From Collinsella sp. TM09-10AT (GTDB lineage: Bacteria > Actinomycetota > Coriobacteriia > Coriobacteriales > Coriobacteriaceae): a stretch of DNA of 64,000 nucleotides. Numbering within the stretch: position 1 is the stretch's first letter; the number at the start of each line of letters is the position of its first letter. The position numbers and the translations under genes were made by a program. The notes under the pieces were generated by a model that worked only from the letters and a program-made list of their open reading frames with translations, searched no databases and was not told the origin of the DNA. The stretch covers positions 62,800 to 126,799 of the forward strand of contig NZ_QSOP01000005.1 in the NCBI RefSeq assembly GCF_003436275.1, written 5' to 3'. Shown in pieces: positions 1-7,790 of this stretch.

Positions 1-174
1 CACACGAAGCAGAGAAGACGCATCGCCGGGGACGGCGATGTTCACAAACTGACCGGGCTTGAGCGCACTTGCAAGCTTGGGGGCCGAGATGACGAGCGAG
101 AAGATGCCGTCGGCGATCTCCCGGTTCGAGACGACCTCGAAGTCGTGCATGCGTGCAGTGGAAGGTGTGGGCAT
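1..174 (-). CDS. pyrK: PyrK, dihydroorotate dehydrogenase electron-transfer subunit (partial)
   Basis: Only the first 58 codons are present; the gene runs off the left edge. The translation opens MPTPSTARMHDFEVVSN and continues with LVISAPKLASALKPGQFVNI, which matches the start of the ferredoxin-reductase-like FAD-binding domain of PyrK proteins (hydrophobic strand, then PGQFVNI). PyrK carries FAD and a 2Fe-2S cluster and passes electrons from PyrD to NAD. The ATG is preceded by a GGAG-type ribosome site. It lies downstream of pyrRBC on the same strand, past a terminator-like hairpin, which supports the pyrimidine assignment. The cluster-binding cysteines are outside the window. Confidence 0.8.
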   Translation of the reverse strand, partial: MPTPSTARMHDFEVVSNREIADGIFSLVISAPKLASALKPGQFVNIAVPGDASSLLRV

Positions 175-221
175 AGACGCTCCAATCCCCCATGCGGTTG
201 CATGGTCTAAACGAACAGAAA

Positions 222-246
222 GCGCGGCACCGCAAGGGCGCCGCGC
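222..246 (-). terminator. Hairpin between pyrC and pyrK
   Basis: A 10-bp stem (positions 222-231 with 237-246) has a 5-nt loop and, read on the minus strand, is followed by TTTCTGTT. It would end or reduce transcription after pyrC, before pyrK. Confidence 0.55.
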
Positions 247-266
247 ACAAAAGCGATAAGGCTATG

Positions 267-1556
267 CTAGCAGATGCAGCCGTCGGCGAGCGTCTGCTTG
301 CCACCGACAAATACATCGGTGGCACGACCGGTGAGCGTGCGGCCGGCAAAACCGGAGTTCTCGGCGCGCGACTCGTAACCGTCCTCGCCAACCGTCCAGG
401 TTGCGGAGGGGTCGAACACGGTCAGGTCGGCGACAGAGCCCGCCTTGACCTGAACCTGATCGAGGCCCAGAATCTCACGCGGCTTGATGGCCATGAGCTC
501 GACCATGCGGCTCACGCTCATCTTGCCCGTGTTGACCAGCTCAGTGAGCACGAGCGACAGCGAAGTCTCGAGGCCAATCATTCCAAAGGGCGCGAGCTCG
601 AACTCGCGGGCCTTCTCCCACGGGGTGTGGGGAGCGTGGTCGGTAACGATAGCGTCGACGGTACCGTCGATGACACCCTGACGGATGGCCTCGGCATCCT
701 CGTCGGTGCGCAGCGGCGGATTGACCTTGAGCGAGGTGTTGTAGGTCTCGTCCAGGTCGTTCTCGGTCAGGAACATGTGGTGCGGGGTGGCCTCGCAGGT
801 CACCTGGACACCGGCAGCCTTACCGGCACGCACGAGCTCCAGGCCATGAGCGGTGGAGATGTGCTGGATGTGCAGCTTGGCACCGGTCAGCTTGGCAATC
901 TCGATGTCGCGGGCAATCTGAAGCTCCTCGCCGGCGGCCGGCCAACCCTCGAGGGCCAGACGGGTCGAGACCTTGCCCTCGTTGATCTGGCCGTGGCCGA
1001 CCAGATCCTCGTCCTGGCAGTGGCTCATAAAGACCTTGCCGAACATCTTGCCGTAGTCCATGCAGCGACGGAGCATGCCCGCACCCTGCACGCCGCGACC
1101 GTCATCGGTGAAGGCGACGGCGCCGTGGGCGACCATATCGCCCATCTCGGACATAGCCTCGCCCTTAAGGCCGCGAGTCATAGCACCAGAAGGATAGACG
1201 CGGCAGTGGCCGACCTCGGCAGCGCGGGACTTGACGAACTCAACGACGGTTCCGTTATCGGTAACGGGGTCGGTGTTGGGCATGGCGCACACGCCGGTGA
1301 AGCCGCCCTTGGCAGCAGCGCGGGTGCCGCTCTCGATGTCCTCTTTGACCTCGTAGCCAGGCTCGCGCAGATGCACGTGCATATCCACCAGGCCGGGGAC
1401 GAGATACTTGCCGGAAAGGTCGCGGACCTCGGCTCCCTCGGCGGCGAGGTTCTCGCCGACCTCGGCGATCTTGTCACCGTCGATCAGGACGTCGACGACA
1501 CCGTCAAGCTCGACGGACGGATCGACGACGTGGGCATTCTTAAGAAGCAAGGCCAT
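267..1556 (-). CDS. pyrC: Dihydroorotase
   Basis: Cytosolic zinc amidohydrolase that cyclises N-carbamoyl-aspartate to dihydroorotate, step 3 of pyrimidine synthesis. The 429-residue product has the family length. It shows the metal-binding DMHVHLREPG motif about 60 residues in, the later MSHCQDEDL histidine region, and DAIVTDHAPHTPWEK near the C-terminus. I chose the ATG at 1556 because GGAGG sits directly upstream and the protein then opens MALLLKNAHVVDPS, as in other class I dihydroorotases. An upstream in-frame reading exists but has no family similarity. The start overlaps the end of pyrB by 17 bases, so the two are probably translationally coupled. Confidence 0.95.
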   Translation of the reverse strand: MALLLKNAHVVDPSVELDGVVDVLIDGDKIAEVGENLAAEGAEVRDLSGKYLVPGLVDMHVHLREPGYEVKEDIESGTRAAAKGGFTGVCAMPNTDPVTDNGTVVEFVKSRAAEVGHCRVYPSGAMTRGLKGEAMSEMGDMVAHGAVAFTDDGRGVQGAGMLRRCMDYGKMFGKVFMSHCQDEDLVGHGQINEGKVSTRLALEGWPAAGEELQIARDIEIAKLTGAKLHIQHISTAHGLELVRAGKAAGVQVTCEATPHHMFLTENDLDETYNTSLKVNPPLRTDEDAEAIRQGVIDGTVDAIVTDHAPHTPWEKAREFELAPFGMIGLETSLSLVLTELVNTGKMSVSRMVELMAIKPREILGLDQVQVKAGSVADLTVFDPSATWTVGEDGYESRAENSGFAGRTLTGRATDVFVGGKQTLADGCIC

Positions 1557-2484
1557 TATCGGCACCTCCAAGCAGCAGATACAGGATAGCCATACGCACG
1601 CAGATACCGGCGTAGACCTGCTCCAGGATGACGGAGCGTTGCGGGTGGTCGGCCATATAGGAGTCGAACTCAACGCCGCGGTTGATGGGGCCCGGGTGGC
1701 AGATAATCGCATCGGGCTTCATGAGCTTCTCGCGGTCCTTGGTCAGACCGAAGAGCTTGTGGTACTCACGAATCGTGGGGAACGGTGCGCCCTCGAGGCG
1801 CTCCTGCTGCACGCGCAACATGTAGACGACGTCCAGCTCGGGCAGGACGGAATCGAGGTCGCTCGTCACGTGGTCGCACCCCAGGACCTCGGGCGCCGGC
1901 GGCAGCAGCGTGCCGGGGGCGACGGCGTAGGTCTCGCAGCCCATGATCTTAAGTGCGGGGATCAGCGAGCCGCACACGCGGGAGTGCGCGATATCGCCGA
2001 CGACGGCGACCTTCAGACCGTGGAAGTCACCCTTGTGCTCCCAGATGGTGTACAGGTCGAGCAGGGCCTGCGTGGGGTGGTTGTGCTTGCCGTCGCCGGC
2101 GCAGATGACGCTCGCGGGCGAGTTCTGCGTGACGATGTAGGGAGCACCGGCGTGCTTATCGCGAACGACGATGCAATCAATCTTGTAGGCGTTGAGGGTC
2201 TCGACGGTGTCGACGAGGCTCTCGCCCTTGACCGTGGAGGTCGAGGAGCCGCCAAAGTTGAGGCTGTCGGCCGAAAGGCGCTTCTCGGCGAGCTCGAAGG
2301 AGCTGCGGGTGCGCGTCGAGGGCTCGTTGAACATGTTGACGATGGTCTTGCCCTTGAGCGTGGGGACCTTCTTGATCGCACGCTCGTTGACCTCAGAGAA
2401 CGCCTTGGCGGTCTCGAGGATGAGCTTGATGTCCTCTTCGGAGTACTCGGTAATGTCGATCAGGTGCTTATGGTTGAACGCCAC
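1540..2484 (-). CDS. pyrB: Aspartate carbamoyltransferase catalytic subunit
   Basis: Condenses carbamoyl phosphate with aspartate, the committed step of pyrimidine synthesis. Family motifs are clear: FNEPSTRTRSSFELAEKRL (the carbamoyl-phosphate STRTR loop), NHPTQALLDLYTI, and PINRGVEFD near the C-terminus. Length is 314 residues. I place the start at the GTG at 2484 because a full GGAGGTGA ribosome site lies 8 bases upstream. A GTG four codons earlier would overlap that site. The gene begins 4 bases after pyrR stops. No pyrI regulatory chain is adjacent, so this is probably an unregulated trimer. Confidence 0.94.
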   Translation of the reverse strand: MAFNHKHLIDITEYSEEDIKLILETAKAFSEVNERAIKKVPTLKGKTIVNMFNEPSTRTRSSFELAEKRLSADSLNFGGSSTSTVKGESLVDTVETLNAYKIDCIVVRDKHAGAPYIVTQNSPASVICAGDGKHNHPTQALLDLYTIWEHKGDFHGLKVAVVGDIAHSRVCGSLIPALKIMGCETYAVAPGTLLPPAPEVLGCDHVTSDLDSVLPELDVVYMLRVQQERLEGAPFPTIREYHKLFGLTKDREKLMKPDAIICHPGPINRGVEFDSYMADHPQRSVILEQVYAGICVRMAILYLLLGGADNGLAS

Positions 2485-2488
2485 GGTA

Positions 2489-3085
<597 letters not shown>

Positions 3086-3112
3086 TCACATGTCTTGACT
3101 GCTGACACAGTC

Positions 3113-3197
3113 AAAAAAATAGATGCCCGACCGCTTAAAGCGGACCAGACACCCACAGGAAGGGCTGCTCTTTGGCAGCTATGTAATTCCATGTGGG
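3113..3197 (-). promoter_or_regulatory. Candidate PyrR-responsive attenuator leader
   Basis: Read on the minus strand, positions 3197-3152 form a long hairpin: outer arms CCCACA-GGAA / TTCC-TGTGGG with one bulged base, a purine-bearing internal loop, an inner GCTGC/GCAGC stem and a CAAAGA hexaloop. The hexaloop resembles the CAGAGA-type loop of known PyrR-binding RNA. Directly after it, CCGCTTTAAGCGG (3143-3131), extendable with wobble pairs to about 10 bp, is followed by a seven-T run (3119-3113). This is the order expected for a binding loop plus attenuator terminator. That PyrR binds here is inference. Confidence 0.6.
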
Positions 3198-3227
3198 TAT
3201 CTCGTACCCCTTTAATGGTCAAGGGAT

Positions 3228-3233
3228 AGTGTA
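3228..3233 (-). promoter_or_regulatory. Possible -10 element for the pyr operon
   Basis: TACACT on the minus strand lies about 30 bases before the leader hairpin. I see no convincing -35, so this is weak. Confidence 0.25.
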
Positions 3234-3326
3234 GCCAACCTCGAGCTTAATTGCGAGCATAAATACAGAACAATCCGTAAACGGAGCCCAATGCTCCATA
3301 AACCTATATATATTTGTGGGACGAGC

Positions 3327-3355
3327 TTGAAAACACACGCACGAGCTGGCATAAT
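3327..3355 (+). promoter_or_regulatory. Candidate distal promoter for rpmB
   Basis: TTGAAA (3327-3332) and CATAAT (3350-3355) are spaced by exactly 17 bases and point toward rpmB, 170 bases away. Apart from this site, the proximal -10 and the pyr leader, I see nothing in the 3241-3524 gap between pyrR and rpmB. Confidence 0.4.
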
Positions 3356-3461
3356 CCCCTCTGCTGCACGCAAATCGGATCTACGTCCAGGGCCGTAGCG
3401 TGGGCACTATCGCCAAAAGAGGAATATCTCTGTGTAGATTGCGCACAGGGAGCGACTTCTG

Positions 3462-3470
3462 TGCTATAGT
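3462..3470 (+). promoter_or_regulatory. Extended -10 promoter for rpmB
   Basis: TGCTATAGT is an extended -10 (TGn plus TATAGT) about 55 bases upstream of the rpmB start. No good -35 is visible at 17 bases, as is common for extended -10 promoters. Confidence 0.45.
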
Positions 3471-3524
3471 TCAGGCTTGTTTGTTAACGCGACATGTTCG
3501 TTTGTCGCCCAAGGAGGGTCAGTT

Positions 3525-3713
3525 ATGTCCAAAGTTTGCGAAGTTTGCGGTAAGCACCCCGTTGCCGGTCGCTCCATCAGCCACTCTCACCGCGTCACCA
3601 ACCGTAAGTTCCGCCCCAACATCCAGCGCGTCTACGTCGTCGTCGATGGTCACCGTCGCAAGATGAACGTTTGCTCCACCTGCCTCAAGTCTGGCAAGGT
3701 TGCGCGCTCCTAA
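3525..3713 (+). CDS. rpmB: 50S ribosomal protein L28
   Basis: Large-subunit ribosomal protein of 62 residues. It is the cysteine-containing (C+) paralogue: CEVCGKHP at the N-terminus and CSTCLKSGKV at the C-terminus provide two CxxC pairs for a zinc ribbon. The NRKFRPNIQRV core is typical of L28. The ATG follows AAGGAGGG by 6 bases. It is monocistronic, with its own promoter elements upstream and a strong terminator about 70 bases downstream. Confidence 0.96.
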   Translation: MSKVCEVCGKHPVAGRSISHSHRVTNRKFRPNIQRVYVVVDGHRRKMNVCSTCLKSGKVARS

Positions 3714-3780
3714 ATAAGGTCTTACCAACAAGTACCTCGGACTCTCCGGGTCAAAGACCTCGCGTTCATATAGAACTATA

Positions 3781-3815
3781 AGAAACCGCTTTCTTTTGAG
3801 AAGGCGGTTTCTTTT
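3781..3815 (+). terminator. rpmB terminator
   Basis: AGAAACCGC and GCGGTTTCT-type arms form a stem followed by TTTTC, a standard intrinsic terminator. Confidence 0.8.
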
Positions 3816-3853
3816 CTATCTATCCAGGAATGCAAAACCAGAGTGAAAATGCA

Positions 3854-3904
3854 CTCATTGGGGACAGACTTACATGAGTGTTTTCACGCATTGGGGACAG
3901 ACAT
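3854..3904 (+). repeat. Left inverted end of the RAYT element (REP-like)
   Basis: Contains CATTGGGGACAGAC twice in direct orientation, separated by a small ATGAGTG...CAC(G)CAT hairpin. The GGGGACAGAC core resembles REP-type sequences that accompany RAYT genes. Confidence 0.75.
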
Positions 3905-3945
3905 GACGCACGCATGCGGCGTCCCGATCGGCTCCGGCCCCTATC

Positions 3946-4722
3946 TCACGCTGCATCCTTCCAGCCTGCAGTAGCCTTGGTCACGCTTGTGGCGCCGATA
4001 CCGGTGATACGGGCAATTTGCTTGACCGTGAGATGTGCCCGCCTGAGCCTCAGCAGGCAGGCATCGCGTTCGGGGCGTGGCAGGGCCTTGAGCAACGCAG
4101 GATCTATGCTCGTCAGGACTTCGCGTGCAACGAAAAGGGCCTCCTCATCGGGGATCCGCCGGCGCGGAAGAACCTCCACTGACCAGATGCGCCCGGCAAC
4201 TTTCTTGAGATGCTCGCAATAGCGACGGGAGCCTCCGACAACATCAAGCATAGGGGCCGCATCACAGATGTCAAAGGGATCATAGCCCAGCTGATACGCC
4301 TTATAGCTTGACCAGCGGTACGCCTCGAGCGAGTCAAGCGCACCCTTCACGGGATTGAGATGAATATAGTCGAGCAGCTGCACTGCCTGCGTGTCCGACT
4401 CAACCGCGACCCGCGAATAGCGATTGTCAAACAGATGGCCCGTTCTTCCCGTTTTCCCATTGAAATACTTGGCATACGCCGTCAGCGCGCACTGCATTGC
4501 CTTTGAAAGGTTGTCATATGGGTCATCAACCATCAAATGGAAGTGGTTGTCCATAAGACACCAGGCCAACACCGCCACGTCATGGCACGCAAACCTGTCC
4601 GATATGTCCGATAGGAAACGATAGCGGTCGGAATCATCTTCAAAAATGATCTGTTTGGAGTTACCGCGGTCAAAGACGTGGTAATAGCCGGTGAGCGAAA
4701 TTTCGCGGGCGCATCGGGGCAT
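3946..4722 (-). CDS. REP-associated tyrosine transposase (Y1/IS200-like, RAYT)
   Basis: The 258-residue product begins MPRCAREISLTGYYHV, typical of RAYT/Y1 transposases. It shows the HUH motif as NHFHLMV (His60 and His62) and the candidate nucleophile Tyr119 in LLDYIHLNPVKG. Such enzymes nick and rejoin single-stranded DNA at hairpin ends. The last 40 or so residues (HLTVKQIARITGIGATSVTKA) look like a DnaA-type helix-turn-helix, a common RAYT tail. The ATG at 4722 has GGAGAG 5 bases upstream. The reading frame is intact and all visible catalytic residues are present, so the enzyme may be active. Flanking inverted repeats are the presumed substrate. Confidence 0.88.
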   Translation of the reverse strand: MPRCAREISLTGYYHVFDRGNSKQIIFEDDSDRYRFLSDISDRFACHDVAVLAWCLMDNHFHLMVDDPYDNLSKAMQCALTAYAKYFNGKTGRTGHLFDNRYSRVAVESDTQAVQLLDYIHLNPVKGALDSLEAYRWSSYKAYQLGYDPFDICDAAPMLDVVGGSRRYCEHLKKVAGRIWSVEVLPRRRIPDEEALFVAREVLTSIDPALLKALPRPERDACLLRLRRAHLTVKQIARITGIGATSVTKATAGWKDAA

Positions 4723-4850
4723 GGTCTCTCCTTTCAAAGCCGTACAGGCAACACCTAAAAGGAGAGAAGGAACGCGAAATGCTGAGCCTTTGACCTATTT
4801 ATATCCAATCAGCAACAAAAACAGGCCCAAAACGACAAAATCGCAAATCG

Positions 4851-4901
4851 ATGTCTGTCCCAAATGAGTGAAACCACTCATGTAAGTCTGTCCCCAATGA
4901 G
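4851..4901 (-). repeat. Right inverted end of the RAYT element (REP-like)
   Basis: Reverse complement of 3854-3904 with three substitutions. Its internal ATGAGTG/CACTCAT hairpin is perfect here, whereas the left copy has one mismatch. Confidence 0.75.
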
Positions 4902-4932
4902 CGGGGCGATGCACTATCAGATAGTTTTAGTT

Positions 4933-4960
4933 AAAACGCTTCATTTTATTGAAGCGTTTT
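4933..4960. terminator. Hairpin between the RAYT element and adhE
   Basis: A 10-bp perfect stem (AAAACGCTTC with GAAGCGTTTT) has an 8-nt loop and A/T-rich flanks on both sides. It could terminate in either direction or be part of adhE control. Confidence 0.45.
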
Positions 4961-4982
4961 AGTGTGCCTTTTACGGGAATCT

Positions 4983-5018
4983 TACCGTTTACCGAATTAT
5001 TTCTTGCTATCATGCAAG
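4983..5018 (+). promoter_or_regulatory. adhE promoter region with operator-like repeats
   Basis: TACCGTTTACCG (4983-4994) overlaps the expected -35 position. TTGCTATCAT gives an extended -10 (TATCAT, 5008-5013), which lies inside a perfect interrupted palindrome CTTGC-tatcat-GCAAG (5003-5018). The same 12-mer occurs upstream of ppdK in the same orientation relative to the gene. A regulator binding here would control initiation directly; its identity is unknown. Confidence 0.45.
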
Positions 5019-5053
5019 ACGTAGGGTAAATCTCCGATCGCAAGGAGACACAA

Positions 5054-7702
5054 ATGGTGAAAAAGTCACCGGAAAACACTACTCCCGCAATTGTGGACAA
5101 CGTAGAGGCGCTTGAGGCTAAGCTCGCTCAGATGCGAGAGGCCCAGGCGCTTTTTGCTACGTACACGCAGGAGCAGGTCGACAAGATCTTCTATGAGGCC
5201 GCCATGGCCGCCAACAAGGCTCGTATCCCGTTGGCGAAGATGGCCATCGAGGAGACCGGCCGCGGCGTTCTTGAGGACAAGGTCATCAAGAACCACTACG
5301 CCGCAGAGTACATCTACAACGCTTACAAGAACACCAAGACCTGTGGCGTTCTGGAGCGCGACGAGGCCTACGGCATCACCAAGATCGCTGAGCCCATCGG
5401 CATCGTGGGCGCCGTCATCCCGACGACCAACCCCACCTCCACCGCGATCTTCAAGACGCTGATCAGTCTGAAGACCCGCAACGCCATCATCATCTCCCCG
5501 CACCCGGCTGCCGCCAAGTGCACCATCGCCGCCGCCAAGCTCGTACTTGACGCCGCCGTCAAGGCCGGCGCCCCCGAGGGCATCATCGGCTGGGTCGATG
5601 TCCCCTCCATCGAGCTGACCAACATGGTCATGCGCGACGTCGACATCATCCTCGCCACCGGTGGCCCGGGCATGGTCAAGGCCGCCTACTCCTCGGGCAA
5701 GCCTGCCCTGGGCGTTGGCGCCGGTAACACCCCGGTCGTCATCGACGACACCGCCGACGTGCTGCTCGCCGTCAACTCCATCATCCACTCCAAGACCTTC
5801 GACAACGGCATGATCTGCGCTTCCGAGCAGTCTGTGACCGTCATCGACACCATCTATGACCAGGTTAAGGCCGAGTTCCAGAAGCGCGGCTGCTACTTCG
5901 TCAAGCAGGGTGCCGAGATGGAGGCACTGCGTGCCGCCATGTTCAAGAATGGCGCCCTCGATCACCGCATCCCCGGCATGGCTGCTGCCAAGATCGCTGA
6001 GCTCGCCGGCATCGAGGTTCCCGCCAAGACCAAGATCCTGATCGCCGAGGTCACCTCCACCGACCCCGCCAAGGAGGAGTTCTCCCACGAGAAGCTCTCC
6101 CCGGTCCTGGCCATGTATCACGCCAAGGACTTCCAGGAGGCCGTCGACAAGGCCGAGCACCTGGTGCTCGCCGGTGGCCCGGGCCACACCGCCTCTCTGT
6201 ACGTGCACCCCGCCCAGGCCGAGAAGATCAGCCTGTTCGAGCACGTCATGAAGGCCTGCCGTATCGTCATCAACACCCCGTCCTCGCACGGCGGCATCGG
6301 TGACCTGTACAACTTTGGCATGAAGCCGTCTCTGACCCTGGGCTGCGGCTCCTGGGGCGGCAACTCCGTCTCCGAGAACGTTGGGGTGAAGCACTTGATC
6401 AACGTTAAGACTGTGGCCGAGCGCCGTGAGAACATGCTGTGGTTCCGCGCTCCCGAGAAGGTCTACTTCAAGAAGGGTTCCACGCCCGTCGCCCTCGACG
6501 AGCTCGGTACCGTCATGGGCAAGAAGCGCGCCTTCATCGTCACCGACCAGTTCCTCTTCAAGAATGGCAACACCCGCGCCATCGAGGCCAAGCTCGACGA
6601 GATGGGCATCGCCCACGACTGCTTCTACGACGTCGAGCCCGATCCGTCGCTGCAGTGCGCACGTCGCGGCGCCAAGCAGATGGCTCTCTTTGAGCCGGAC
6701 GTCATCATCGCCGTCGGCGGTGGCTCCGCTATGGACGCCGGCAAGATCATGTGGATGATGTACGAGCACCCCGAGTGCAAGTTTGAGGACATGGCCATGG
6801 ACTTCATGGACATCCGCAAGCGTATCTTCACTTTCCCCGAGATGGGCAAGAAGGCCTACTTCGTCGCCGTCCCGACCTCTTCGGGTACCGGCTCCGAGTG
6901 CACGCCGTTCGCCATCATCACCGACAAGGAGACCGGCATCAAGTGGCCGCTCGCCGACTACGCGCTGCTCCCCAACATGGCTATCGTCGACGCCGACAAC
7001 TGCATGACCGCCCCGCGCGGCCTGACCGCTGCCTCCGGCATCGACGTCATGACCCACGCCATCGAGTCCTACGTCTCCATCATGGCTTCCGACTACACCA
7101 AGGGCCTCTCCGAGCGCGCTGCTAAGCTCGTCTTCGAGAACCTGCCCTCCAGCTTCACGAACGGCGCCAAGGACCCGCATGCCCGCGAGGAGATGCACAA
7201 CGCCTCTTGCATGGCCGGCATGGCCTTCGCCAACGCCTTCCTGGGCCTCAACCACTCCATGGCTCACAAGCTCGGCGCCTTCCATCACCTGCCCCACGGC
7301 CTCGCCAACGCCGTCATCCTGACCCGCGTTATGCGCTACAACGCCGCCGAGGCTCCCGTCAAGATGGGTACCTTCTCCCAGTATCCTTACCCCAACGCGC
7401 TGCACAACTACGCCGAGATGGCCAAGTACTGCGGCATCGAGGGCAAGGACGACAAGGAGGTCTTCGAGAACTTCATCACGAAGCTCGAGGAGCTCAAGGA
7501 CTTCATCGGCGTCAAGAAGACCATCGCCGACTACGGTGTTGACGAGCAGTACTTCCTCGACACCCTCGACGAGATGACCGAGCAGGCATTCAACGACCAG
7601 TGCACCGGCGCAAACCCGCGCTACCCGCTCATGAGCGAGATCAAGGAGCTCTACCTGGACGCCTACTACGGCCGCGAGCCTCAGGACTACGCCGTCTGCT
7701 AG
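5054..7702 (+). CDS. adhE: Bifunctional acetaldehyde-CoA / alcohol dehydrogenase AdhE
   Basis: Converts acetyl-CoA to acetaldehyde and then ethanol, regenerating two NAD+ in fermentation. The 882-residue protein has the usual two-domain layout. The N-terminal aldehyde dehydrogenase half (about 20-450) has catalytic Cys255 in NGMICASEQS. The C-terminal iron-type alcohol dehydrogenase half (about 465-870) has the GGGSAMDAGK nucleotide site and the histidine-rich iron site SMAHKLGAFHHLPHG. AdhE normally assembles into spirosome filaments. The ATG follows AAGGAG. It has its own promoter region and a hairpin downstream, so it is probably expressed alone or with the kinase gene behind it. Confidence 0.97.
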   Translation: MVKKSPENTTPAIVDNVEALEAKLAQMREAQALFATYTQEQVDKIFYEAAMAANKARIPLAKMAIEETGRGVLEDKVIKNHYAAEYIYNAYKNTKTCGVLERDEAYGITKIAEPIGIVGAVIPTTNPTSTAIFKTLISLKTRNAIIISPHPAAAKCTIAAAKLVLDAAVKAGAPEGIIGWVDVPSIELTNMVMRDVDIILATGGPGMVKAAYSSGKPALGVGAGNTPVVIDDTADVLLAVNSIIHSKTFDNGMICASEQSVTVIDTIYDQVKAEFQKRGCYFVKQGAEMEALRAAMFKNGALDHRIPGMAAAKIAELAGIEVPAKTKILIAEVTSTDPAKEEFSHEKLSPVLAMYHAKDFQEAVDKAEHLVLAGGPGHTASLYVHPAQAEKISLFEHVMKACRIVINTPSSHGGIGDLYNFGMKPSLTLGCGSWGGNSVSENVGVKHLINVKTVAERRENMLWFRAPEKVYFKKGSTPVALDELGTVMGKKRAFIVTDQFLFKNGNTRAIEAKLDEMGIAHDCFYDVEPDPSLQCARRGAKQMALFEPDVIIAVGGGSAMDAGKIMWMMYEHPECKFEDMAMDFMDIRKRIFTFPEMGKKAYFVAVPTSSGTGSECTPFAIITDKETGIKWPLADYALLPNMAIVDADNCMTAPRGLTAASGIDVMTHAIESYVSIMASDYTKGLSERAAKLVFENLPSSFTNGAKDPHAREEMHNASCMAGMAFANAFLGLNHSMAHKLGAFHHLPHGLANAVILTRVMRYNAAEAPVKMGTFSQYPYPNALHNYAEMAKYCGIEGKDDKEVFENFITKLEELKDFIGVKKTIADYGVDEQYFLDTLDEMTEQAFNDQCTGANPRYPLMSEIKELYLDAYYGREPQDYAVC

Positions 7703-7719
7703 TTTTAGCACGGTTTTTA

Positions 7720-7758
7720 ACGGCGGGGGTGCACGGGTGTTTCACACATCCCCGCCGT
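7720..7758 (+). terminator. Hairpin after adhE
   Basis: A 9-bp stem ACGGCGGGG/CCCCGCCGT closes a 21-nt loop and is followed by CGCTTCT. The T tract is weak, so it may attenuate rather than end transcription into the next gene. Confidence 0.4.
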
Positions 7759-7790
7759 CGCTTCTATCGCATCGTTGAAAGGATGCAACC

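Larger units (their letters stand above)
3854..4901. mobile_element. IS200-like / RAYT element with 51-bp inverted ends
   Basis: A 1,048-bp unit carries one Y1-transposase gene and is bounded by two 51-bp inverted copies (3854-3904 and 4851-4901) that agree at 48 of 51 positions. It sits in the gap between the rpmB terminator and adhE. I see no target-site duplication, as expected for HUH/Y1 transposition. Whether the unit moves autonomously or is a domesticated RAYT with flanking REP sequences cannot be told from one copy. Confidence 0.75.

Noticed and set aside
3854..4901. CRISPR-like array from the repeated GGGGACAGAC units
   Set aside because: Only two units at each end, inverted between ends, with a transposase between them; there are no regular spacers.
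5066..7711. An 881-codon open frame antisense to adhE, and similar long antisense frames opposite ppdK, glyS-glyQ, obgE and dxr
   Set aside because: They mirror the codon pattern of well-identified genes in high-GC DNA, lack family motifs and have implausible Leu/Val/Gly/His-rich composition. They are shadows.
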